Below, one piece after another: positions 1-5,757 of a DNA stretch of 10,368 nucleotides. A model generated the notes under the pieces. The model was not told where the DNA came from and searched no databases. It worked only from the letters and a program-made list of their open reading frames with translations. Both the position numbers and the translations under genes were made by a program. How positions within the stretch are numbered: the stretch's first letter is position 1; every line of letters starts with the position of its first letter. The stretch is from Bordetella parapertussis (GTDB lineage: Bacteria; Pseudomonadota; Gammaproteobacteria; Burkholderiales; Burkholderiaceae_C): contig CAMCWS010000072.1 of assembly GCA_945882755.1 (NCBI GenBank), positions 1-10,368 of the forward strand, given 5' to 3'.

Positions 1-251
1 TCAGGCTGTGGCAGCTTAAAAAAAACATTGCACAACGTGTGCACAGGTAAATTCACCTCCGTAATCACCCCTACTCCACCAGCGTTGATGTCAAACGTGC
101 GAATTTCCAGCGGGGGCTTGCCCTGCAATGCCATACGCGCCCGCACGCTCAAAGGCTTGCGCTCTTTCCGACGGCGGTCCGATTCTGATGGGATTGAAAT
201 TGGCGAAGCTTCTTCATCAGGAACTAGAGGTTGTGGATCTTGGTCGACCAT
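1..251 (-). CDS. PilZ-domain protein (C-terminus cut by window edge)
   Basis: Reading the complement from the ATG at 251 down to base 1 gives 83 residues with no stop. After an acidic, proline-rich N-terminus (1-24) comes an arginine cluster containing R27-x3-R31, then R37/R39, and then D54-I-N-A-G-G59, followed by V-G-V. This is the order of the two cyclic-di-GMP-binding motifs of PilZ domains (RxxxR, then D/N-x-S/A-x-x-G), with Asn in place of the usual Ser/Ala. PilZ proteins are cytosolic c-di-GMP receptors that modulate motility, pili or exopolysaccharide; the target here is unknown. The start is well fixed because an in-frame TGA lies five codons upstream and there is no other start codon between. 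No clear Shine-Dalgarno is visible. The gene diverges from thyA across a 93-base gap in which I found no convincing promoter. The domain's remaining strands and helix lie outside the window. Confidence 0.8.
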   Translation of the reverse strand, partial: MVDQDPQPLVPDEEASPISIPSESDRRRKERKPLSVRARMALQGKPPLEIRTFDINAGGVGVITEVNLPVHTLCNVFFKLPQP

Positions 252-344
252 GTCGTTTAATGTAATTCATCCCTTCGCTGACCTTAAGATCACGCACCGA
301 CCAGCTCGCTTCCAACCCAAGGCATAAAACTCCGTACCTGACTT

Positions 345-1205
345 ATGACACCCGCCATCAGTTCAAACAGCGTCATTTCCACCCCCTACGAAGACTTCAT
401 GCGGCATGTGTATACCCGCGGCGTTCAAAAAACCGACCGCACCGGCACCGGAACGCGCAGCGTGTTTGGCTATCAAATGCGTTTTGACTTGACCCAGGGT
501 TTTCCGCTGGTCACCACTAAAAAAGTACACCTCAAGTCCATCATTTATGAATTGCTGTGGTTCCTAAAAGGATCTAGCGACAACCATTGGCTCAAAGAGC
601 GCGGCGTGAGCATTTGGGACGAATGGGCCCGCCCCGACGGCGATTTGGGTCCTGTGTACGGCGTGCAGTGGCGCAGCTGGCCTGCCCCCACCCCAGAAAA
701 CCCCCAAGCGCATATTGACCAAATCAGCCAAGTGATCCAGACCTTAAAAACCAACCCCGATTCGCGCCGCATCATCGTGAGCGCTTGGAACGTGGCCGAC
801 CTGTCCAAGATGGCGCTGATGCCTTGTCACGCCTTCTTTCAGTTTTATGTGGCGCCGCCCACCACCGCTGGTGGCAAGGGCCAACTGAGTTGCCAGCTGT
901 ACCAACGCAGTGCCGACATTTTTTTGGGCGTACCGTTCAACATCGCCAGCTATGCGCTCTTGACCCACATGGTGGCGCAGCAATGCGACTTGGAGGTGGG
1001 TGACTTCATTTGGACCGGTGGCGACTGCCACATCTACAGCAACCACCACGAGCAAGTGGAACTGCAACTTTCACGCTCGCCCTTCCCCGCCCCCACGCTG
1101 CACATCAAACGCAAACCCGACTCGATCTTCGACTACCAGTTCGAAGACTTCGAGGTGCGTGACTACCAATGCCACCCCGCCATCAAGGCGCCGGTGGCGG
1201 TGTGA
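345..1205 (+). CDS. thyA: Thymidylate synthase (ThyA)
   Basis: The gene encodes 286 residues of a folate-dependent thymidylate synthase, which converts dUMP and 5,10-methylene-THF to dTMP and dihydrofolate in the cytosol. Landmarks: DRTGTGT at 31-37 (phosphate-binding Arg), IWDEWA near 90-95, GPVYG at 102-106, [12 protein letters not shown] at 138-149 (Arg pair reaching the partner's active site), catalytic Cys161 in PCHAFFQ, QRS at 187-189 with D191, NIASYALL at 199-206 and GGD at 225-227. The C-terminus KAPVAV matches the closing tail of E. coli ThyA. It is longer than E. coli ThyA (264 aa) because of about 14 extra N-terminal residues and a short loop insertion ([10 protein letters not shown], 171-180) between the catalytic segment and the next strand. 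The ATG at 345 has no strong Shine-Dalgarno; Met19 is an alternative start, but would remove a family-conserved segment. Its stop overlaps the next gene's GTG by four bases, which suggests translational coupling. Confidence 0.97.
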   Translation: MTPAISSNSVISTPYEDFMRHVYTRGVQKTDRTGTGTRSVFGYQMRFDLTQGFPLVTTKKVHLKSIIYELLWFLKGSSDNHWLKERGVSIWDEWARPDGDLGPVYGVQWRSWPAPTPENPQAHIDQISQVIQTLKTNPDSRRIIVSAWNVADLSKMALMPCHAFFQFYVAPPTTAGGKGQLSCQLYQRSADIFLGVPFNIASYALLTHMVAQQCDLEVGDFIWTGGDCHIYSNHHEQVELQLSRSPFPAPTLHIKRKPDSIFDYQFEDFEVRDYQCHPAIKAPVAV

Positions 1206-2122
1206 CGGGCAGTCGCAGCGTCATCAGCCGCCAGCAGCTCATTGGTTTGGTGGGCATCACGCTGATGTGGGGCATCAATTGGCCGATGATGAAAATCGCT
1301 TTGCGTGAAGTCTCGCCCATGTATTTCAGAGGCGTCACCATGGGGCTGGGCGCACTGTGGCTGTTGTTCTACTTTCGCTTTCAAGGCTTACGCCTGTGGC
1401 CGCAAACGCGGCGTGAATGGCGCGACATTGCCTTGCTGGGCATACCCAATATGTTTTTATGGCACGCCCTGTCCATCATGGGCGTGATGTCACTGCCCTC
1501 GGGACGAGCCTCTATCTTGGGTTTCACCATGCCGGTGTGGACGGTAGTGATTGGCGTACTTTTCATGGGCGCTGCGCTGACCCCTCGCATCATTGCGGCG
1601 GCACTGGCCACTTTGGCCGCCATTGCTTTGCTGATCTCGCATGAATTCACCGCCTTGCAAGGCCGCCCTATGGGTGTGTTGTGGATGGAGTTGGGCGCAC
1701 TGAGCTGGGCGATTGGCACCTTGTGGATGCGCCGCATCAGCTTCACCCTGCCCGTGCAGTCCTTGACGGTGTGGATGATGCTGATGAGCAGCCCCTTGAT
1801 TTTGCTGGTCGCCGCTGGCACCGAAACCTGGCCCACATGGGAGTTATCGCCTTTGGCTTGGGGTAGTTTGGCCTATGCAGTGCTCATCAACTATGGTTTT
1901 GCACAAATTATTTGGTTTGGCATGGCCCGTGACCTGCCACCCGCCACCAGTGCCATGAGCATCATGGCGGTGCCGGTGGTGGGTACCTTGAGCGCCAGTT
2001 TGCTGATTGGCGAGTTGCCCCATTGGCAAGACTATGCAGCGATGGCGTGTGTGGTCTTGGCGATTGCCGCTGTGCTGTTGCCCCAACGTGCGGTTGCTAC
2101 AGTCAAGCCTTCAACAGATTGA
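1202..2122 (+). CDS. EamA/DMT-superfamily membrane transporter
   Basis: This is a very hydrophobic protein of 306 residues with about ten predicted membrane segments, arranged as two EamA repeats (roughly residues 10-140 and 155-292). The first helix contains [14 protein letters not shown]. The second repeat begins at [14 protein letters not shown] and ends with the [14 protein letters not shown] stretch that is a common landmark near the ninth helix of this superfamily. Such inner-membrane proteins export or import small metabolites, and the substrate cannot be read from sequence. I place the start at GTG 1202, which overlaps the thyA stop as GTGA; the in-frame ATG at 1169 lies inside thyA and would add eleven hydrophilic residues. 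It ends 7 bases before folA, so thyA, this gene and folA look like one transcript. That position hints at a folate- or nucleoside-related substrate, but this is only inference from context. Confidence 0.88.
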   Translation: MTGSRSVISRQQLIGLVGITLMWGINWPMMKIALREVSPMYFRGVTMGLGALWLLFYFRFQGLRLWPQTRREWRDIALLGIPNMFLWHALSIMGVMSLPSGRASILGFTMPVWTVVIGVLFMGAALTPRIIAAALATLAAIALLISHEFTALQGRPMGVLWMELGALSWAIGTLWMRRISFTLPVQSLTVWMMLMSSPLILLVAAGTETWPTWELSPLAWGSLAYAVLINYGFAQIIWFGMARDLPPATSAMSIMAVPVVGTLSASLLIGELPHWQDYAAMACVVLAIAAVLLPQRAVATVKPSTD

Positions 2123-2129
2123 ACACACC

Positions 2130-2612
2130 ATGCCACTGCACCTGATCTACGCACGCTCACGCAACAACGTCATTGGCAAAAATGGCGACTTGCCTTGGCA
2201 TTTGCCAGAGGATTTGGCGCATTTCAAACGCACCACCTTGGGCCAAGCGGTGGTGATGGGGCGGGTGACGTGGGAGTCCATCCCCGAGAAATTTCGTCCT
2301 CTGCCAGGGCGGCGTAATGTGGTTGTTTCTCGGCAAGCAGACTACATCGCCACTGGTGCCGCCGTGGTGACTTCACTGCAAGCCGCACTGGCCTTGTTTC
2401 CTGCGGATGAGGTGGTGTGGTTGATTGGTGGCGCACAGTTGTACGCCCAAGCCTTGCCACTGGCCTCCCAAGTGGTGGTCACCGAGATTGACGCCGACTT
2501 TGAAGGCGATGCGTTTGCCCCTGTCTTGGGTCCTGAATGGCATGAGACCGAGCGCAGTCAACATACGTCAGCCCAAGGTTTGGCTTACAGTTTGGTTGTT
2601 TTACAAAAATAA
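2130..2612 (+). CDS. folA: Dihydrofolate reductase (FolA)
   Basis: The 160-residue product, close to the 159 of E. coli FolA, reduces dihydrofolate to tetrahydrofolate with NADPH. It thereby recycles the dihydrofolate made by ThyA, and it is the trimethoprim target. Visible landmarks: IYARSRNNVIGKNGDLPWHLPEDL at the N-terminus (written here as two overlapping motifs, NNVIGKNGDLPW and HLPEDL), with Asp28 at the position of the catalytic E. coli Asp27; VVMGRVTWESI with the NADPH-binding GR-TWES motif near 42-52; LPGRRNVVVSR near 58-68; and WLIGGAQLYAQAL, the second nucleotide-binding Gly-Gly motif, near 98-110. TEIDADFEGDAF near the C-terminus matches the family strand THIDAEVEGDTHF. The ATG at 2130 is chosen because the family begins right before the first strand; upstream in-frame sequence overlaps the transporter gene. 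No clear terminator follows, so transcription may run into the toxin-antitoxin pair. Confidence 0.97.
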   Translation: MPLHLIYARSRNNVIGKNGDLPWHLPEDLAHFKRTTLGQAVVMGRVTWESIPEKFRPLPGRRNVVVSRQADYIATGAAVVTSLQAALALFPADEVVWLIGGAQLYAQALPLASQVVVTEIDADFEGDAFAPVLGPEWHETERSQHTSAQGLAYSLVVLQK

Positions 2613-2614
2613 AC

Positions 2615-2643
2615 TTGAATCTCTTTATGGAAGAAAATATCCT
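2615..2643 (+). promoter_or_regulatory. Candidate sigma-70 promoter for the toxin-antitoxin pair
   Basis: In the 55-base A+T-rich gap after folA, TTGAAT (2615-2620) and TATCCT (2638-2643) are separated by 17 bases; each matches its consensus hexamer at four of six positions. The predicted start of transcription would be near 2650, about 24 bases before the antitoxin ATG. A good ribosome binding site, AAAGGAAG at 2660-2667, follows. This is a weak pattern match that chance could produce in an A+T-rich gap. Confidence 0.3.
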
Positions 2644-2673
2644 TAACTTTTACGTAACAAAAAGGAAGTGAAG

Positions 2674-2880
2674 ATGACTGAAATTCATTTCATGGTTGAA
2701 GAATCAGCAGAGGGTGGCTACTCAGCCCGAGCAGTTGGTCACGACATATTTACCGAATCGGACAGACTAAACGAAATTCACAGTCAAATTCGAGATGCGG
2801 TTCATTGCCATTTCGACGAGAACGATATGCCCAGCGTGATCCGATTACACATCACAAGGGAAGAAGTTATTGCGGCATGA
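2674..2880 (+). CDS. HicB-type antitoxin (short, no DNA-binding domain)
   Basis: The gene encodes 68 residues resembling the short HicB-like antitoxins that pair with COG1724-type HicA toxins. The pattern is a strand with the pro-glutamate segment FMVEESAEGGYSARAVGHDIFT (residues 6-27; note EGGYSARAVGH), then an amphipathic helix (about 28-44, ending RDAVHCHFDE), then a final strand VIRLHITREEVI. This is the partially degraded RNase H-like fold that binds and inhibits the toxin. The usual HTH or ribbon-helix-helix tail of longer HicB proteins is absent, so autoregulation would need the toxin or another factor. The ATG at 2674 is preferred over the in-frame GTG at 2668 because AAAGGAAG at 2660-2667 is six bases upstream of the ATG but abuts the GTG. 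Its stop overlaps the toxin ATG as ATGA. This antitoxin-first order is usual in many hic-like loci of this short type. Confidence 0.75.
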   Translation: MTEIHFMVEESAEGGYSARAVGHDIFTESDRLNEIHSQIRDAVHCHFDENDMPSVIRLHITREEVIAA

Positions 2881-3044
2881 GACTGCCCAGAGATTTATCT
2901 GGAACCCAACTTGTCAAGCAACTGCAAATCTTTGGCTACACCGTTACCAGACAAACAGGTAGCCACATCAGGCTGACATGTTCGAATCCCACGCAACACC
3001 ATGGCAGAAACCGACAAGCATTATTGAAACAACTTTTGGACTGA
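2877..3044 (+). CDS. HicA-family mRNA interferase, internally shortened
   Basis: This is a 55-residue reading frame. Residues 1-42 match the start of HicA toxins: RLPRDLSG, then the helix TQLVKQLQIFGYTV, then TRQTGSHIRLT carrying the catalytic His30 in the GSHxR motif. HicA is a dsRBD-like endoribonuclease of about 75-80 residues. In the family, the HH at 41-42 is normally followed by a strand like (V/I)TIPxHxxLRxGTL and a helix ending near VAxHxG before the final SREELLxxLF helix. Here H41-H42 runs straight into GRNRQALLKQLLD, so about 25-28 residues including the third strand seem to be missing, with frame kept at both sides. A fold without that strand probably does not work, although the catalytic His remains. 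ATG 2877 overlaps the antitoxin stop. It is annotated as a CDS, but a decayed toxin is the likelier reading. Confidence 0.7.
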   Translation: MRLPRDLSGTQLVKQLQIFGYTVTRQTGSHIRLTCSNPTQHHGRNRQALLKQLLD

Positions 3045-3047
3045 ACT

Positions 3048-3821
3048 TTGAAACTCGCCACTTGGAACGTCAACTCCCTGACCGTGCGTTTGCCGCAGGT
3101 GCTGGACTGGTTGTCCGCGCAAAACGAACACGGCGGCATGGATGTGCTGGCTCTGCAAGAAACCAAAACCACCGACGACAAATTTCCCAAGGCAGAGATT
3201 GAAGCTGCGGGTTACCACGTGGCCTTCTTCGGCCAAAAAACCTACAACGGTGTGGCGCTGATTGCCAAGCACCCCATCACCGAGGTGGTACACAACATCA
3301 CAGGCTTTAGCGACGAGATGGCCCGTGTCATCACCGCCACAGTTAACGGTGTGCGGGTGGTGGGTGCCTATTTCCCCAACGGCCAAGCCCCTGACAGCGA
3401 CAAATTTGTCTACAAAATGGCGTGGCTCAACGCCTTACAAGCCTTCATCAAAGACGAACTGACCCGCCACGACAAACTGGTGTTGATGGGTGACTTCAAC
3501 ATCACCTGGGACGATTTGGATGTGTGGGACCCCGTTGCCTTGGCCGGCACCATCCACTGCACCGACGAAGAACGCGCCCACTTCAAAGCCTTGCTCGACT
3601 TAGGTCTCACCGATGCGTTCAGGCTGTTCGAGCAAGCCCCGAAAAGCTACTCGTGGTGGGACTACCGCGAGTTCGCTTTCAAGCGCAACCGAGGCCTGCG
3701 TATCGACCACATCTTGGTGTCCTCGGCACTGGTGAAAAGCGTGACAGCCTGCGTGATCGACAAAGCGCCGCGCAAAAACGAACGCCCCAGCGACCACACC
3801 CCCGTTGTCGTGACGCTGTGA
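3048..3821 (+). CDS. xth: Exodeoxyribonuclease III family AP endonuclease
   Basis: The 257-residue product matches the exonuclease III (ExoA/Xth) branch of the endonuclease/exonuclease/phosphatase fold, which cuts DNA at abasic sites and trims 3' ends in base excision repair. Catalytic landmarks in order: N7 in TWNVNSL, metal ligand E38 in ALQETK, Y108 in YFPNG, D149 and N151 in GDFNI, the W203-W204 loop region, D220 in RIDHIL, and D249-H250 in SDHTPV. The start must be TTG 3048: an in-frame TGA (the toxin stop, 3042-3044) is only one codon upstream, and this TTG directly precedes the universally conserved KLATWNVNSL. A rare start codon and a weak ribosome binding site (GGA at 3038-3040) suggest that translation is coupled to, or limited by, the upstream toxin frame. 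The stop overlaps the next gene's GTG as GTGA. Confidence 0.95.
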   Translation: MKLATWNVNSLTVRLPQVLDWLSAQNEHGGMDVLALQETKTTDDKFPKAEIEAAGYHVAFFGQKTYNGVALIAKHPITEVVHNITGFSDEMARVITATVNGVRVVGAYFPNGQAPDSDKFVYKMAWLNALQAFIKDELTRHDKLVLMGDFNITWDDLDVWDPVALAGTIHCTDEERAHFKALLDLGLTDAFRLFEQAPKSYSWWDYREFAFKRNRGLRIDHILVSSALVKSVTACVIDKAPRKNERPSDHTPVVVTL

Positions 3822-4213
3822 AATTAATCGGGGTCAGATTCCAATTAATTGCCCTCTTGGCCTTGGCAGGTTGTGCGACCGAGCAATGGAAAGCGGCAGA
3901 GGCGCAATGCATGATGCAAGCCATGCCCATCTTTCCTGTTGCCACCGAGCAGCGCTGGGTGCATGAATTGCCACCCATGCCCTTCATGCAGAAATGCGTG
4001 CAAGTGAGTTACAAGGACAAAGACGGCAAAACCTTGTTACGAACCGAGTGCAGCATGGTGCCCATGATGGCCATGCCGCGTTTGGAAACCATCGACCTGA
4101 ACCAAAAAGCCCGCAACGACTATGTGCGCAGTTGCGCACAGCAAAGTTGCTTTGTCAGCTATGGCAACACAGATTGCAAACTACCCACACCTGAAGCTGC
4201 GCCCAAGCCCTAG
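3818..4213 (+). CDS. Small cysteine-rich lipoprotein, function unknown
   Basis: The frame from GTG 3818 encodes 131 residues. K2 and R7 give a positive n-region, a hydrophobic stretch follows (8-17), and LAGC at 16-19 is a lipobox, so Cys19 should be lipidated and the protein anchored in the inner or outer membrane. The mature part has six more cysteines (31, 60, 78, 106, 111, 120), enough for three disulfides in the periplasm, and a proline-rich C-terminus. I do not recognise a domain. The start is chosen because the lipobox needs about 18 residues upstream and because the GTG overlaps the xth stop. In-frame sequence further upstream is simply xth read in another frame. The first ten codons are encoded by a palindrome-flanked repeat-like sequence and use TTA, ATT and AGA, unlike the neighbours. 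The gene converges with ntrC with only 8 bases between and no visible terminator. Confidence 0.7.
   Translation: MKLIGVRFQLIALLALAGCATEQWKAAEAQCMMQAMPIFPVATEQRWVHELPPMPFMQKCVQVSYKDKDGKTLLRTECSMVPMMAMPRLETIDLNQKARNDYVRSCAQQSCFVSYGNTDCKLPTPEAAPKP
3822..3850. repeat. Palindrome-flanked repeat-like element at the lipoprotein start
   Basis: Seven-base arms AATTAAT (3822-3828) and ATTAATT (3844-3850) form a perfect inverted repeat around a 15-base core containing GGGGTCAGATTCC. The element begins directly after the xth stop and encodes residues KLIGVRFQLI of the lipoprotein signal peptide. I recall very similar GGGGTCAGATTCC-type sequences as dispersed repeats in beta- and gammaproteobacteria, sometimes near IS200/REP-associated transposases, but I cannot verify this here and there is only one copy in the window. 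Confidence 0.45.
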
Positions 4214-4221
4214 AGCGGGGT

Positions 4222-5715
4222 TTACTCAAGGCCCAGTTCTTGGATTTTGCGGGTGATGGTGTTGCGGCCAATACCGAGCTTGTGCGCAGCATCGATGCGC
4301 CGCCCACGTGTATGCGCCAAAGCGGTTTGAATCAGAGAGGCTTCAAAGCGACGCGTCATCTCGTCCCACACATCCACACGGCCTGAGGCCAACAAGGACA
4401 TGGCCTCAGCCTCTAGGCCGGCTTGCCAGTTCTCGCCGGGGGCATTCAACACCACGGGTTTGCCCACAGGGTGACCAAGCAAAGGCGCTGGGCTTGACGC
4501 ATCATGCACAACAACTCCCACACCACTCATCGCCGTACCCGCTGCAGGGACAGGCGCCAGCACCTCGGGCGGCAGGTCTTTGGGCTCAATGGCTTGGGCA
4601 GGCGCCATGACGGTGAGCCAATGGCAGATGTTTTCCAACTGACGCACATTGCCAGGGAAGGCAAAGTTTTGCAGCAGTTCGCTGGCACTGTCCGATATGC
4701 GCTTGGCCTCCACGCCCAATTGCTGGGCGCTTTGTTGCAAAAAATGCCGCGTCAGCATGGCGATGTCTTCGCGGCGTTCGCGCAGCGGGGGCAAGCGCAA
4801 CCGGATGACGTTCAAGCGGTGGAACAAATCCTCGCGGAATGCACCTTCTTGGACACGTTGCTCCAGATTTTGGTGCGTGGCGGCGATCACCCGCACATTG
4901 GTTTTGATGGCATTGTGGCCGCCCACACGGTAAAAACTGCCGTCCGACAACACCCGCAACAAGCGGGTTTGCAAATCAAACTTCATGTCGCCGATTTCGT
5001 CCAAAAACAGCGTACCGCCATCGGCCTGCTCGAAACGCCCACGGCGCATGGCTTGCGCACCGGTGAAAGCACCTCGTTCGTGGCCAAACAGTTCGCTCTC
5101 CAACAAATCTTTGGGAATCGCCGCGGTGTTGATGGCCACAAACGGACCATCGGCACGTTGCGAATGCTTGTGCAAAGCACGGGCGACCAACTCTTTGCCC
5201 GAGCCCGATTCACCCGTGATCATGACGGTGACATTGCTTTGGCTGAGTCGGCCAATGGCGCGAAACACGTCTTGCATGGCAGGCGCTTGGCCCAGCATTT
5301 CAGGCGTGCTGTCCACATTGGTAGCGCTGGTTTGTTCGCGCTGACTTTCTTCCACCGCACGGCGTATCAACTCGATGGCTTTGGTCAAGTCAAAGGGCTT
5401 GGGCAGGTACTCAAACGCACCGCCTTGGAAGGCAGACACCGCGCTGTCCAAATCGGAATAGGCCGTCATGATGATGACGGGCAGGCCAGGCATTCGGGCT
5501 TTGACTTGCGAGAGTAAATCCAAGCCCGAACCACCGGGCATACGGATGTCGCTCACCAGCACTTGGGGGGATTCCTCAGGAGTGACTCCATCCAGCGCTT
5601 GCAGCACCTCACGCGGATGGGTGAAGCTGCGGGTGGGAAGGTCTTCACGCATCAAGGCTTTTTCGAGCACGAAGCGGATGGACTGGTCGTCGTCAACAAT
5701 CCAAATAGGTTTCAT
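4222..5715 (-). CDS. ntrC: Nitrogen regulation response regulator NtrC (GlnG)
   Basis: This 497-residue protein (E. coli NtrC: 469) is the sigma-54 activator of the nitrogen stress response. The receiver domain (about 1-122) has acidic residues D8-D9-D10, phosphoacceptor Asp56 in VSDIRMPG, T84 and K106 in KPFD. The AAA+ domain (about 138-370) shows Walker A GESGSGKE at 168-175, the sigma-54-contacting GAFTGA loop at 215-220, Walker B GGTLFLDE at 233-240 and FREDLFHRLNV at 293-303 with arginine-finger candidates. A variable linker rich in Pro, Ala and Gly (about 385-440) leads to a Fis-type helix-turn-helix at about 472-492 (RRIDAAHKLGIGRNTITRK). When phosphorylated by NtrB it oligomerises on enhancers and remodels sigma-54 RNA polymerase. 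It lies 42 bases after ntrB, in the same transcript. The longer length comes mainly from the linker. Confidence 0.97.
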   Translation of the reverse strand: MKPIWIVDDDQSIRFVLEKALMREDLPTRSFTHPREVLQALDGVTPEESPQVLVSDIRMPGGSGLDLLSQVKARMPGLPVIIMTAYSDLDSAVSAFQGGAFEYLPKPFDLTKAIELIRRAVEESQREQTSATNVDSTPEMLGQAPAMQDVFRAIGRLSQSNVTVMITGESGSGKELVARALHKHSQRADGPFVAINTAAIPKDLLESELFGHERGAFTGAQAMRRGRFEQADGGTLFLDEIGDMKFDLQTRLLRVLSDGSFYRVGGHNAIKTNVRVIAATHQNLEQRVQEGAFREDLFHRLNVIRLRLPPLRERREDIAMLTRHFLQQSAQQLGVEAKRISDSASELLQNFAFPGNVRQLENICHWLTVMAPAQAIEPKDLPPEVLAPVPAAGTAMSGVGVVVHDASSPAPLLGHPVGKPVVLNAPGENWQAGLEAEAMSLLASGRVDVWDEMTRRFEASLIQTALAHTRGRRIDAAHKLGIGRNTITRKIQELGLE

Positions 5716-5757
5716 CGCGGTACGTTACCTTGTCATGCGCCTAGGCGCTTTGCTTTT

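Noticed and set aside
252..344. Divergent promoters between the PilZ gene and thyA
   Set aside because: A lone CATAAA (323-328) lacks a -35 partner at 16-18 bases, and nothing better was found on either strand.
2933..2965. Inverted repeat TGGCTAC/GTAGCCA with a 19-base loop inside the toxin gene
   Set aside because: Seven-base arms with a long loop in coding sequence; plausible by chance and with no T tract or known function.
2978..3001. tRNA-like 3' end: GTTCGAATCCCAC followed by a CCA at 2999-3001
   Set aside because: The bases flanking TTCGAAT (ACATG and CCCAC) cannot form a T-stem, no acceptor or anticodon arm is found upstream, and the sequence codes for HicA residues. A tRNA-derived attachment remnant cannot be excluded but is unsupported.
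3524..4213. A 229-residue version of the lipoprotein starting inside xth
   Set aside because: The first 98 residues are out-of-frame xth sequence (Arg/His/Pro-rich); the lipobox and GTGA junction fix the start at 3818.
4504..5517. Long plus-strand open frame (337 codons) opposite ntrC
   Set aside because: It is the exact antisense of the conserved ntrC gene; the protein is His/Gln/Arg-rich without domain character, as expected for a shadow of GC-rich coding DNA.
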